A stretch of DNA of 64,000 nt from Phoebastria nigripes. Lineage: Eukaryota > Chordata > Aves > Procellariiformes > Diomedeidae. The notes beneath the pieces are model-generated. The model ran no database searches. It had not been told where the DNA came from and saw nothing but the letters and a program-made list of their open reading frames with translations. Of the stretch, positions 11,201-23,660 are shown one piece after another; position 1 is the first letter of the stretch; every line of letters starts with the position of its first letter. The translations under genes were made by a program, and so were the position numbers. The stretch is from assembly GCA_035582835.1 (NCBI GenBank), contig JAYKAV010002553.1, positions 3,388,526-3,452,525 on the forward strand, written 5' to 3'.

Positions 11201-14200
11201 GCGCCCTGCACGTAGTCCCGCAGCACTGGCAGGAGCCAGCTGCGGGGGAAATCCAGNGTCTCCCTGGGGAGGGAAGGCACAGGTCAGGGGAGCGCAGGGC
11301 ACTGCCACCATCAGCCCCTGGGCACAGAGCACCTGCACTCAGCCCCAAAACTGGGCACAGGGAGGCTCGACAGAGCCAAACACCTCCAGCACTACATGGA
11401 GACTGAACAGGAATGTAACAAACAGCTGCAAAATTGCCACCATCATGGACAGACTGGCAGCTGGTCATCTCCCAGTATGAGAACTGGGGGGAAACGGAGA
11501 AAGTATGAGCCAAAAAAAGCAAAGGGATAGCACTCCACTAAGGGTGCTGGGGGCACCGGTCATTTGCACTGGCTCATGGAGAGGTCAGAGAAGGTGCAGA
11601 TGAGAAAGGTGCAAGAGGAAAATGGTTTCTCAGCTGGAGACCAGTATCCTCCGCTGCTGGGAGCGGGTGCAGGACCCGCTATCCCACGGCTGTACTCACT
11701 CCTTGCCATCGATCTCCAGGGGCACGGCTTCCAGCAGCACCTCGGGGCCCATGGCACTCACAGCAGCCCCCACTGCCTGGTCCACTTCAGCCGTGTAGGG
11801 GAAGTGTGGGGAGAGACGTAGGTCACACAGNGACCGGAGACACTGCGGGGACAGGGCAGGACGGTCACAGAGGAGCCACGGAGGCAGGTCCAGCTCGTGT
11901 CACTCACTATTCCTGCCCAGGGATGCCAGCTGCCCTGCATGTCCCCATGCCGAGTCCCAGAGCTGCACAGACCCTGCCCACGCACAGGGCACTGGGACAG
12001 CCCCACTCCGCCACTAGAGAGGGCAACGCAGCCCAGGCAGCAGCATGGCCACCCCACCTGCCTCCACGGATCAGCCTGACACCCTCCCAGCCTGGCTCAC
12101 CTTCCTCATGATGGGGTGGCACTGCTTCCCACATGTCTCAAAGAAGATCTCCAGCACCCGCAGCACCTCGTCCCACGCTGCATGGAAACGGTATGTCAGG
12201 CCCTCCTCCACCGATCTGGGGAGGAGAGAGGAGATGGTCATGCTGGCAGGGACCGACCCAGAGTGTGGGCTGAGCTCAGAGCTCAGCCAGACCCATGGGG
12301 ACAGCCTCTCCCACACCACCGCTCCTCACTTGAACATCTTGCACAGGTAGGCAGCAGGGGCTGGGGCAGACGCAGAGACAGTGCCCAGGTCATCCATGTG
12401 AGGAGTGACGCACTCGCTTAGGAGGGTCTGCAAGGACAAACAGGGAAAATAGGGCAGCAGTGGACCTCGGACTCCCTGCCCTGGCAGGTGCAGAGGGGCA
12501 CCCAGCAAGCCCCAAATCCCTGGGCAAAGCCCTCCGTGAGGACCAGGGCAGCCAAGCGGGGAGAGGCACACATGCACAGTACCTCCAGGGTCTGTGCCGC
12601 TGCCACCACCACCTGGGAGTGCGGGGAGAGGAAGCAGTTCATGGCGGCTGAGAAGAGCCGGGGCAGGTGAGCCCAGCACAGGTCCTTCTGCAGCCTGGAG
12701 AAGAGAAATTGGATGGGTGAGAGACCGACCCACCGCCTCTCCCCCTGCCCAGCCATGGCCCCTGCCCAGACCTGCCCAGGTTGACATGCGCCCGCTCCAT
12801 GGTGGACAGCCAGGTCAGCAGCGGCTGCAGGTCACTTGTGCTGGGCACATAGTCGTAGAGGGCCTGGGGAAGCAGAGGGTGGGTGGGTGAGTGCCGCAGC
12901 ACTGCCAGCCCCATCCCTCCCCATGCCAGCGCCCCACACTCACAGTGATGATTTGGGCGTTGAGCTCGGCCGGCAGGCAGGCCACACTGGCCTGGGCACT
13001 GAAGAGGCTGTGGAAGGCTTGCATGGCGCAGGCCGTCACCAGCTGCGAAGAACACGGCATCAGGACGGGGGCTCCATGGCAGGTGGCACCTCTTCACACC
13101 CTCTGCCCCCTACCCCAAAGCAGGTTCTGCCCAGGGAAACCCAGCGCTGCTGCGACTGCGCCCCATCTTTAGCCTCCCTCTTCCACAGCAGGCAGGCCAG
13201 CCAGCACCAGCTGCCCCGGCCTCCTCTGCGTTTGCATCCTGCATTTTGAGGCTCCCAGCCGGCAGCCAAGGGGGTTTGAGCCCTTCCAGGGTGCAGCCGA
13301 GGGGGAAAGGGGCTGCCCTCACCATCACTGGCACGGGGACACTCACCACGTGGCTGAGGGTCATGACTCGGAGCAAGGTCTCGCAGCAGGTCTTCACCAC
13401 AGCCGCAGGGAAGCAGGGCAGCAGGTCCCGCAGCAGGGCGAGGACGTGCAGGGTGGTGGTCGCCTCCTTGGTGCCTGCAGGAGCAGAGCAGTGCCTGAGC
13501 CCGTGGCACCCCATGGCAAAGCCCTGCCCGAGGCAAAGCTTCTGTGACAGCACTGGGGCTGACCCACGGAGCTGGGGTGAACACCCTGCTCCCTGACTTC
13601 TGGGAAGAGCAGAGTAACAGATGGCTGAGGGCCCTCCAAAACTCTTAAGGTGCCCCAGTGGTGTCTCATACCCTCCCCTTTTCCCTTCAAGTCCTTATTC
13701 TCCCACGGCCACAGGGCCCCCCACACTCAGCTGCAGATCCCTCGCTCCAGCACCCCACACCTCCAGCTTTTTCGATCTCCTGCACGCAGAACTTGGCGGT
13801 GGAGGGTGCCGCAGGGTGATGTTCAGGGGCCGCATCTCCAAACATGAACTCGCTGCCCCTCAGGACGGAGCACACGCCATACTGTGCTGCTTTCCGCACC
13901 TGGGGGAAGGAGGGCCTGGGTGGGTAGTAGCCACGGACCCCAGGGGCACAGCCAGCCCCAAAAACGAGCCCCAGAGGCAGCGTCGTCCCTTGCCAGGGGC
14001 ACTGGGCACTTACCTTGGGCTTGGTATGAACGCAGAAGCTCAGCAAGCCGTGATAGACCTGGAGGGTGACAGGGTAGCTCCAGGCTGCCAAGTCCTGCTT
14101 CCGCAGCAGCATGGCCAAGCAAGAGAGGACCTACAACAAGGGAGCAGTAGGGATGTTAGCATCACCCCACAGAGAGCTCCCCTCACTGCAGCATCCTCAG

Positions 14201-16530
14201 GCCGAGCACCCAGCACCACCCTACAGGAGCAGCTCAACCCCAGCTCTCAGCAGACCCCTGGCNAGAGCTGGCACTGCCAGCTGCCTCTCAGCTACTCACC
14301 CATCGCAGGGCAGAGGTGGAGCTGCTGCAGGCCTGCGAGGAGANGATACCCATGAAGGCTTTTGAGGCATCTGAGAACTTTTTTATGAGCACAGGACTTG
14401 GGACCCTGACGGGAGAAGGGGGTGCATCAGCGGTGCGAGGAGCACGCAGCTGGTGGCAGTCTCGCAGGGAACCGTGTCCCCAGCCCGCCCTGGTTGGGTC
14501 ATTTCCCCAGCCTGGCATGGGAGACAGCACCAGCCTCTCTTCCACGATGGGCCTGGGCAGCTCTCCCTGCTCCTCTACCAGCCACTCACCGCTTTAGGAC
14601 GAGGTTGAGCAAGTAGGCAACAGCAGCCAGTGACTCGGGGGACTCCACCGCCTCCAGCGTGGTCATCTGGGAACAGAGGAGGAGTGAGCGAGGGGGAGCG
14701 GGTGTTCACACCAGGCCAGCCCTTCCCCAACCCTTGGGGAGCGGGGCAGAGAAACCAGGAGCAGCCCAACAGCATCTCTGCTGGAGAAGGGCCTCGGCTA
14801 CAAGCACAGAACCTTCCACCACCACCCCTCCCGAGAGCCCACCCATGCTGCCAACACCAGCTCCCTCGCGCCTCCTCCCCACAACTGTCACTCACCAGCG
14901 CAGCAAAGTACTCCGTTTCGCTCTCCTTGCCCCCCTGCGAGCGGATCACCTCCGTCACGGCCGCCAGCACGGCACAGATCTACGAGCAGCAAGCAGAGCA
15001 GGTCAGCACCCTCAGCCTGACGTCCGGGGGGGGCCATCCCCACCGGACCCCTCCACCCAGCCCTGCTTCTGCCCGTACCTCTTTGTGAGCAGCCGAGTTG
15101 GACTCCCAGAAGCGCTGCACCTTACTGAAGGTGACATTGGTGCAGTCGCTCAGCCCGCTCAGGAAGGTGCCAGAGGACTTCTCCGTGGTGGCCTCCCCAG
15201 CATCGTGCTCCTCCGTACGGAGCTGAGCGCTGTCACTCGGCTGCTCCAAACGCAGGGACCCCGACTGCAGCTCATTGTGCAGCTTCACCGCATCCACTGT
15301 CAAGTTGCTTTTCTCTGCTGGGGTGAATGGATATGCTCAGAACTGTGAAGTCGCATTGGTCTGCCATTCACCCCGAAACCCCTACGCCCCCGCCTTCCCC
15401 TCCCATCCAGACCAGCTTAGCTGGAGCTCATCTCCAGCACGTGGGACACGGATGCTGCGTCCTCCTGATGGGAGAAAGCACAGTGATAACTGGAGAGAGC
15501 TTGTAATTCCTGTGAAAACAAACCAGGGCACAGTCCAGCCATCTCCTCTGATGGAGGAGAGCATCACATCCTCACAAACACATCCTGCTGTACCAAGGCT
15601 TTAACGCTGAGGTGCTCCGTGTTCTCTGCCCCATTTATCTTCTTCCGCCTGGAGCCCTGGCAACCAGACAGCCAAGGCACGGGCTTCACATCCCTCTAAG
15701 TCATAGACACCAGCTTGCAACCAGCTGCAAGAGGACAGTGTGTGCTGCAAGAGGCATTTCTTTATTGGCAGGAGAAAGGTCTCCTTGGCCAACAGCAGCC
15801 AGGGCTGTGAAACTCCAGCCCCTCGCAGACCGCGATGCCCTGGCGTTTGTCTTCTCCACTGCGCAGCCTTCTGAGCGGGAGTCTCTGTTGCGTTCCTCTC
15901 TGTGCCAGACACCACAGCAGCACTTACAGGCACGGCCATGGGCTTTTGGGAGCCCGAATCGCTCCTGCCATGANCCTGCCGGGAGGTCACGCTGCTGGGA
16001 CGGCACGTATCCTGCCGGCTGCGGGCAGGGCCTCGCACCGGGCCCCGGCAGGGTGACAGGCGTTGCTGTAGGCCGTGCCCTGTTTCATGTCCACAGGCCC
16101 GGTGTCACGGTGAAGGTAACAAGGACACACTCGTTACGCCGCGGGGTCGGTTCTCCTCCCCGGTTTGCTGCCTCCGCCTTCCGGGGCTGCAGCTCGGGGG
16201 TCAGCGGCCCCGGGCCCTCCTGCCCCCGCCCCAGCTCTCGGGAGCCGGGGACCCAAAGGCAGACCCCTGCAGGCCCCGCCGGGAAGGGCCGGGCACAGGC
16301 AGGGAGCTGCCCGCTCCGCGCCCCTGCCCGCACCGGGGGCCCCTGCCCGCACCGGGGGCCCCTGCCCCCCCGCCCGCCTCCCTGCCCTCACCCGCGGGCC
16401 GGCTGCAGAAGCGGCTGCGGGCGGCCAGGCGGTGCTGGCGGGTCTCAGGGTTGCAGTCGCTGCTGTGGCCCTTCCGCCACCGCTTCAGCTTGCCGGCGGC
16501 GCCCGAGCGCAGCCGCCCGCTCCGCGCCAT
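5209..16530 (-). CDS. RRP12: RRP12, ribosomal RNA processing 12 homolog
   Basis: HEAT-repeat nucleolar factor needed for maturation and export of both ribosomal subunits. I read 34 coding exons with correct phase, about 1295 aa (human 1297): 16530-16392, 15314-15079, 14979-14896, 14666-14590, 14405-14300, 14130-14014, 13899-13761, 13474-13347, 13042-12944, 12863-12772, 12694-12583, 12427-12330, 12215-12101, 11842-11700, 11263-11142, 10987-10923, 10812-10650, 10550-10396, 10015-9948, 9751-9658, 9450-9292, 9178-9098, 9015-8910, 8769-8662, 8547-8390, 8034-7943, 7840-7682, 7527-7355, 7216-7100, 6762-6713, 6428-6350, 6093-6026, 5598-5516, 5311-5209. The start [18 protein letters not shown] and segments such as [20 protein letters not shown] and LNAQIITALYDYVP match the family. 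Around residues 1060-1095 there is an acidic tract ([10 protein letters not shown]). The C-terminus (from [15 protein letters not shown]) is Lys/Arg-rich and looks like a nucleolar signal. Single N bases fall at 11257, 11831 and 14344. Exon 2 may start 3 nt earlier, in frame. Confidence 0.97.
16321..16369. repeat. 19-bp GC-rich direct repeat, about 2.5 copies
   Basis: The unit CCCCTGCCCGCACCGGGGG occurs at 16321-16339 and 16340-16358, followed by a partial copy. It lies in RRP12 intron 1 just after exon 1, inside the CpG island. Confidence 0.85.
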
Positions 16531-17109
16531 GCTGGAACCGGCTCCACGTGCCGCCGCGCCACGCCCCTCCCCTTCCGCTTCCGGCGCCCGCCGCCATCTT
16601 GAGTGAGGGCACCGCTGCCCGCAGGGCTGGCCGCCTCCCAGCGGGGCGGGTAGGGAGCGGTGTCCGGGAAGCTAAGCAGGGTCGCGCCCGGTTGGGGCTT
16701 GGATGGGAGGCCCGAGGGGCCTAAGGGCAGCCATCAGCAACAGAGGCTGTCTGACATCCCCCTGCAGGGGGAGAAGGCACCGCCGGTGCCGCACCCGTAT
16801 GGAACCGTTCACACCGAGCCCGCAGCCGGGTTGGCGCCCGGCACGGGTGAGCAGCCACGACGGGCTGCAGCGCGTGCATTACGGCGCGGTGACGTCACGG
16901 CCCTGAAGGTCGCACCGCCCTTCGCGGCCGCGCCATGTGCTACGTGCGCCTCCGCCCGCCCTCCGCTTTGCGCATGCGCGCCAGCCCCCCCCTTGCCGCG
17001 CGGGAAGGGGCGGGGCAGCGCCGGCAGCGTCAGTCGCGCGGCGGCAGCGGCAGCAGCGTGAGGAGTGAGCGCGCGCGCACCGACATCCCCTCAGCTCCGC
17101 TCCTCCGCC
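16531..17109. promoter_or_regulatory. Divergent RRP12 / PGAM1 CpG-island promoter
   Basis: Only about 580 bp separates the two start codons. On the RRP12 side there are two CTTCCG ETS-type elements (about 16573-16583) and a YY1-like CCGCCATCTTGA (16591-16602). On the PGAM1 side there is a perfect palindromic CRE, TGACGTCA, at 16890-16897 and a perfect NRF1 palindrome, GCGCATGCGC, at 16970-16979. There is no TATA box. The ETS/YY1/NRF1/CRE mix is typical of growth-linked housekeeping promoters; factor binding itself is inferred. Confidence 0.7.
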
Positions 17110-18839
<1,730 letters not shown>

Positions 18840-19653
18840 GGATGGGCAACAGGCTAGCACGTAGTAGAGCCCCCTGCCATCCCCCACCCCTCTGTGCACA
18901 CCCCCCACAGCCGTAGGAACTTGGAGCTGCGCAGCTGGAGCAGCTCCCCAGGATTAGGCCCATTCCCTCAGGACCAGGCTCCCCTCTGCAGACAGCCTGG
19001 GGGCCCGGGGGCAAGGGGCCGCGCGCAGAGGTCTGGTGTGAAGGGAAGCCCTGGCTCTGCCAGGCAGTGACCGCACACCTCTCCGCGCTGAGATCCCAGC
19101 CCTTCGGCCCTGTCTGCAGAGGGATGCGCCGAGTGATCCCTCGCCGTGCCAGGCTCCTCCTCTGCTTTGCTTCCCCAGCAGCTCTCGTCACCCGGTTACT
19201 GTAGTTTTGTTGCTTGATTTAGTCATCCCGGGAGCAGTGGGGCGAGCGTAGCGCAGGCAGCGACCAAGGCAGGTACCCCATCCCCTCGTGGGTGTGTGGC
19301 ACAAGGATCGGGATGCGTAGACACTGAAAGGTGTATTTTGGTGCATGTGGCACAGCACCCAAGGGTGATACTCGTGACTCTGGACCTAGCTCTGAGAGCC
19401 CCTGCTTTAACTTATTGCCTTTGGACAAGGGCGAGGGAGGGAGCGGGTTGTCTGGAGGTCCGTGTCTGCCACGTGCTTCCCCCAGCCACAGCCCATCTTA
19501 GTCCTGCTGGTGAAGCAGGTGCCGTTGTGCCCCATCCCACGTGCATGTACGTGGTCCTGTCACTGTGGCCTCCCCCTCTGCCAGCGCCGCGAGCCTGGGC
19601 TTGCACGGGGTCAGTGTAACTGTCCGACAATAGCAGCTGTCTTGTTCCAGTTC

Positions 19654-19659
19654 AATAAA
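19654..19659 (+). terminator. Poly(A) signal of PGAM1
   Basis: Canonical AATAAA about 815 nt after the PGAM1 stop codon, followed by GT-rich sequence (GAGGTGTGGGTGC). Confidence 0.85.
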
Positions 19660-19684
19660 GAGTAACGCGCAGTAACGAGGTGTG

Positions 19685-20290
19685 GGTGCTTTCCTCTGCC
19701 ACGTGCTCCTGGGCACGTGGGGCTCCCTGCCCCATGGTTCCCTCCGGCTCCTGCCACGTGTGCGAGGCAGCAGTCACTGGTGGGCACAGACGGGGGTGCA
19801 GAAGGCGTGCTGGGCTCAGGGAAGCAAAGCACAGCTCCGCAATCCCCACCGGAGCAGGTAACGCCCTGCTGCTCCGTGGTTTACTGGCTCTGGGTGCAGC
19901 ACGCCCTCATCCCCAGGGCAGGCAGGGCACGTGTGGCCGGAGGAGATGCGGCACTCCAGGTCGAGCCGCAGCCTGTACCGGTTATCAGTGCAGGGGCAGG
20001 GAGACAAGCTGTTCTCTGTGCTTGACACCAATGTGGGGAAACCGACCTGGCGAGGCGAGTGCCTGGAGCCAGCGCCTCCCAGCCGCAAACCAGAGCTCTG
20101 CTATTCACCTCACTGCGGCAAAACTGCCGGGTTGTTCCCCTTCCCCGGCAGCGGGCTGGGAACACGTGCTTCCTCCCAGCCGCAGTGCTGGGGAAGCTGT
20201 CCCCTCAACAGCCCCACTGCGGTAGCCACACCAGCGGCCTGCAGGCAGCCCCGGCTCCCTGCTCTGGGCCGTAACTGAGCAGAGCATGGA
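19685..20290. other. Tail-to-tail spacer between PGAM1 and EXOSC1
   Basis: About 600 bp between the two poly(A) signals. It contains repeated CACGTG-like E-boxes (19700s) but no gene, repeat family or RNA that I recognise. Confidence 0.5.
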
Positions 20291-20304
20291 GCTCTCAAAA
20301 AATA

Positions 20305-20310
20305 TTTATT
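20305..20310 (-). terminator. Poly(A) signal of EXOSC1
   Basis: AATAAA on the minus strand, about 165 nt after the EXOSC1 stop codon, inside an A/T-rich patch. Confidence 0.85.
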
Positions 20311-20471
20311 ATCCACAAATAGAAAATCCATCCTGTGAGCGAGGGTCCATCCAGCTGTTCCAGCCTCTTGCACGCGTGGAGGAGGCTGGAGCCCAGGGGC
20401 TGCTCTGGCCCCACAGACCCCAGCCCAGCAGCCCCTCACCCTGCAGGGTCCCTGCAGCTCCTTGGGGGCTG

Positions 20472-22860
20472 CTAGGTCTGCAGGAACTGGGGCTGCACAC
20501 GGGCCACCTTACGGAAGTCTTTGGTGTGCGTCCGTGGGCACTGCATCTCGCACCAGCTGATGGGCACCATCTGTACCCCTAAGGACACCACATGTCAGGG
20601 GTTCCCCTTCCCGAAACGGCATTCCTCCGTGTGGAAAGGGAGGAGGCCGCATCTGCTGCCCCTCAGGCGGGGATGAGGCAGAACTGCCCCGGGCCCCGCT
20701 GCCCGTCCCTACCTGCCTCGCTGCGCGCCACCACCACGCCCAGCTCGTTCTCCGCCGTGCTCAGCAGGTAGTTGGACTGTGCATCCCCCAGCGAGATCTG
20801 GTTAGACAGGAGTTAAGGGAAAGGCCTCCCCAAGGGGACTCGAGCAAACCCCCTGTCCCCAGCGGCCCTCCCAGCACGAGGGGAAAGGATACAACTTTGG
20901 CCAGGACTATGTCACCAGGGCGGAAACTCTTGTACACTTCCACCTGCACAGGAGAGAGCAGGCAAAACTGCACAGCATGTCAGGGTGCTCGTCAGCGGCG
21001 GGACAAGTGCCCCCCACCAGCAGAAAGGAAGAGTGGGGGTGGCTGCAGTAGCAGAGTCACTGGCAGAGCCTCACTGACCTTATCTTTCTCCGTGGCTCGA
21101 ATATCTTCTCTCCTGAAAAAGGAGACGGAGGGATCTGAGTGCCAGCGAGCAAAGGCGACTCTCCAGCCCACGGCAGGAGCTGCCCTGGCCTCCCTGGGCG
21201 CTCGCCAGGACTTGCTGGACACCCGCCCGGTGCTCAGGGCAGAGGTCCTGCCAGGGCAGTCGGCTGTGCCGCCCAGAAAAGCCCTCCTCCCACCTTGAGG
21301 ATGGGGCGTTTGGGCACCCCATCCCGCGGGGAACCCAGCCCTCTCCCTACCGTATGGTCCCCCGGAAGGTGGACTTCAGTGGTGTGGAGCCGACGTACAG
21401 GATGTGCACCTTGGCGAAGCGAGAGTTAATGCTGCAAACCTGCCCGGAGGAAAAGGGGAATCAGTGCCAGGATGAGCCTGCTCTCACCCCAGCGCACCCC
21501 GCTCCAGGCAGGGAAAGGGCAGGGTGCAGGGAGCTTGCATCTCACTCTGCCTCCTCCTCCTTGTGACCAAAGAAGTGGTGGCGGAGGTGGGACACCCGTC
21601 AGCGAGCCAGGCGAGGAAGAGGATACTTGTGCAACTCAAGACACGCGAATAGGGCCGAGACCTGCTGTGACCCCAGTCCCTCTCCCACCATCAGGACCAT
21701 ACGGAAACCAATCCCCTGGTCTGTGCCACCCTTCCTCCAAGCTGCCCCAGGCACTGCCCTCCACACACTCTGCCCCAGAAAAAGTTCTGGAAGGGAGAGC
21801 AAAGAAAAACCTCCCCTCAGCCCNCCTCAGCCTCAGGGCAGGCACCAAGGGCAGGGAATGTCGAGAGGCCGGTGTCCCCCATGCCAATATCTGGCTGTTT
21901 TGTGAGCAAGGGACCCAAGGAAGCCAGTGGGCTGCCTCTGCCCTGCTGGGAGCCGTACAGAGGGTACTAAGGAGCCCAGGGGCTCCTCATCCCACCCCAT
22001 GCATGCGCAGGAACAAAGGTCAGCACAGGGCAGAGAGAGCAATGGCTGTGCAGTTTGCCATCGCAGTGCACNCCGGCGCCCTACCTTGCACGTCACCACG
22101 GCCCCCACGTCAGGCAGGAGCTGGGACTCGGCGTCTCTCACCACCGAGACAACGGGTAGCTGCAGGGCAGCAGACACGAGGGTTAGCTCGGGGCACGGCC
22201 CGTGCACAGGATCACGCAGGACCAGGCTCGCAGCAGGCACCGGCCGAACCCCATCGGAGCCCAATTCCCCAAGCGGGAAGGGGCTGCGCAGCCTCGGCGC
22301 CCGGCAGCCGGCTCTGGGGAAGGGCAGCGCATGCCGCGGCCGTGCTCACCCCGCTCTCCTCGCCCCTCTTCTCCAGGCAGCCAGCCAGCGAGGAGAAGAT
22401 GAAGCCGTGCCGGGTGTAAGTCCCGCTGCCAGCCGTGGCCTCCTCCGCGCTGCACAGCCGCTCGCCTAAGGGACGGGTGCGCGGGAGCTGTCGCTGCCAG
22501 GGCGCCGTGCGTCCCGGTCCCGCTCCGGGAGTCCCAGGCTCCGCACCGCCCCGGGCTCGGTGCCCGCTCCTGGCCAGCCCAATGCGGCGGGGCGCCCCCT
22601 CGGTCCGTCCGTTCCTGCACCCCCCGGGGCAAACCCCCGCCACGCAGCCCCCTCCCGCCGCCCCTCGGCTCCAGACCGCCCTCTCCCGTACTCCTCGCCC
22701 GGGCCACCCCCTCCCCTATCCCGGGCACCCCCCAGCTCCAGGAGCCCCCTCTCCTGNCCCGGGCACCTCCCAGCTCCTCCTCCTCCCCGAGCCGCCCGGG
22801 CCTGGGCCCGGGCCCGGGCCCGCACTCACCAGGGACACAGTACCGAACGGGAGGCGCCAT
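20472..22860 (-). CDS. EXOSC1: EXOSC1, exosome component 1 (CSL4 homolog)
   Basis: S1/KOW-type cap subunit of the nine-subunit RNA exosome core, active in nuclear and cytoplasmic 3'-5' RNA decay. Eight coding exons, 22860-22830, 22465-22350, 22159-22085, 21439-21351, 21112-21079, 20943-20893, 20797-20713 and 20578-20472, sum to 195 codons plus stop, identical to the human length. The N-terminus MAPPVRYCVPGERLCSAEEA, the middle DVRATEKDK-like segment (here DIRATEKDK), VYKSFRPGDIVLAKV and the C-terminal ISWCEMQCPRTHTKDFRKVA are diagnostic. The S1 fold lies roughly at residues 65-150. Exon 1 is only 31 coding nt. The intron between exons 6 and 7 carries a U12-type donor and branch site. The promoter is shared with ZDHHC16. 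Confidence 0.97.
20798..20892 (-). other. U12-type (minor spliceosome) intron of EXOSC1
   Basis: The donor reads GTATCCTTTCC, matching the U12 5' splice site consensus at every core position. About 15 nt before the acceptor lies CCCTTAACTCC, matching the U12 branch consensus (CCTTAAC). The intron is only 95 nt and ends AACCAG. Exon joining restores VLAKV-ISLGDAQSNY, so the boundaries are secure. Confidence 0.88.
22804..22821. repeat. Triple GGGCCC self-complementary tract
   Basis: Three direct copies of GGGCCC form an 18-nt perfect palindrome beginning 7 nt inside EXOSC1 intron 1, next to the donor at 22828-22829. Confidence 0.9.
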
Positions 22861-22980
22861 CTTCGCTGCCGGGAGTGCGTCCGCAGAAAGCCCTCACCCT
22901 ATTGGTCCCCGGCAGCAAGGCCGCGCTGTAAGCGGCGCGGCTATTGGTTCTCCCCATCCGGCACGGAGCGCGGGCGCGCT

Positions 22981-23000
22981 GCCCGCTGGGAGTTGTAGTC
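22981..23000 (-). promoter_or_regulatory. ZNF143/THAP11-type motif
   Basis: Read on minus, the core GACTACAACTCCCAGC matches the widespread ACTACAAYTCCCAGC promoter element. It is six bases from a CTCF-like core. Confidence 0.7.
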
Positions 23001-23005
23001 CAACG

Positions 23006-23019
23006 CCGGCAGAGGGCGC
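23006..23019 (+). promoter_or_regulatory. CTCF core-like motif
   Basis: CCGGCAGAGGGCGC fits every position of the degenerate CTCF core CCRSYAGRKGGCRS. This is a sequence match only; occupancy is not shown. Confidence 0.55.
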
Positions 23020-23159
23020 TTCCCGGCATGCTCTGCGCGGCCGGCGCGCGGGCGCAGTGCGCGGGGCGGCGGGCGCTGCCCGTGGGGCCGTGAGGGCGGC
23101 GGGCCGCCGGGCATGGAGGCGGCGGGCGGCGGGGCGCGGGCGGCAGGTCGGCTGCGCCG

Positions 23160-23660
23160 GATGGGGCTGTTGCTGTGGGGTGTCGTGGGCCTGGGAGGGG
23201 CCGTGGGCCTCCAGGGGGCTGGGGGTGCTGTGGGGCTGGGAGGCGATGGGGGGGTGCTGTGGGCCTGGACGGGCTGGGAGGCGGTGGGGGTGTGTGCTGT
23301 GGGCCTGGAGAGGCTGAGGGTGTTGTGGGGCAGGAGGTGCTGTGGGGCTGGGAGGCAGTGGGTGGTGTGCTCTCAGCCCGGGGGTGCTATGTGGGGGGAT
23401 GCTGTGGGCCTGGAGGGGCCGGGGGTGCTGCGGGGCAGGGGATCCCGGGTGTCATGGGGCCGGATGCAGTGGGGCTGGGGGCTTTTCGCTGTTGGTATGG
23501 GCAGCCTTTGTGTGATGGGGCTGGGTGCCAGAGAGTGTCTTGGCTCTGTGGGGTTGGGTGCTACTGAACTGGGGGAGCTGGGCATTCTGGAGCTGGGTGC
23601 CACTGGAGGGTGCCACGGGGCTGGGTCTGGGCAGCTGGACCCGGCAGGAGCGGGGCCCTG
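23160..23660 (+). repeat. G-rich degenerate minisatellite in the ZDHHC16 5' region
   Basis: Repeated, imperfect GGTGCTGTGGGGCTGGGAGG-like units with frequent G runs on the plus strand. It lies just downstream of the divergent promoter, in what should be ZDHHC16 intron 1 and so in the nontemplate strand. G-quadruplex and R-loop potential is inferred from base composition. No protein-like exon was found in it. Confidence 0.7.

Larger units (their letters stand above)
22861..23060. promoter_or_regulatory. Divergent EXOSC1 / ZDHHC16 promoter
   Basis: A GC-rich, TATA-less segment. Inverted CCAAT boxes (ATTGG) lie at 22901-22905 and 22943-22947, and a ZNF143-type element at 22981-23000. A YY1-like AAGATGGCGCC overlaps the EXOSC1 ATG. 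ZDHHC16 transcription probably begins within or just after this segment (about 23000-23150), since its first coding exon is preceded by an acceptor and a noncoding exon 1 is therefore expected. Confidence 0.7.

Noticed and set aside
22183..22860. Continuous 225-codon frame from the EXOSC1 ATG
   Set aside because: It reads through the donor of exon 1; the spliced product matches EXOSC1 at full length, the read-through does not.
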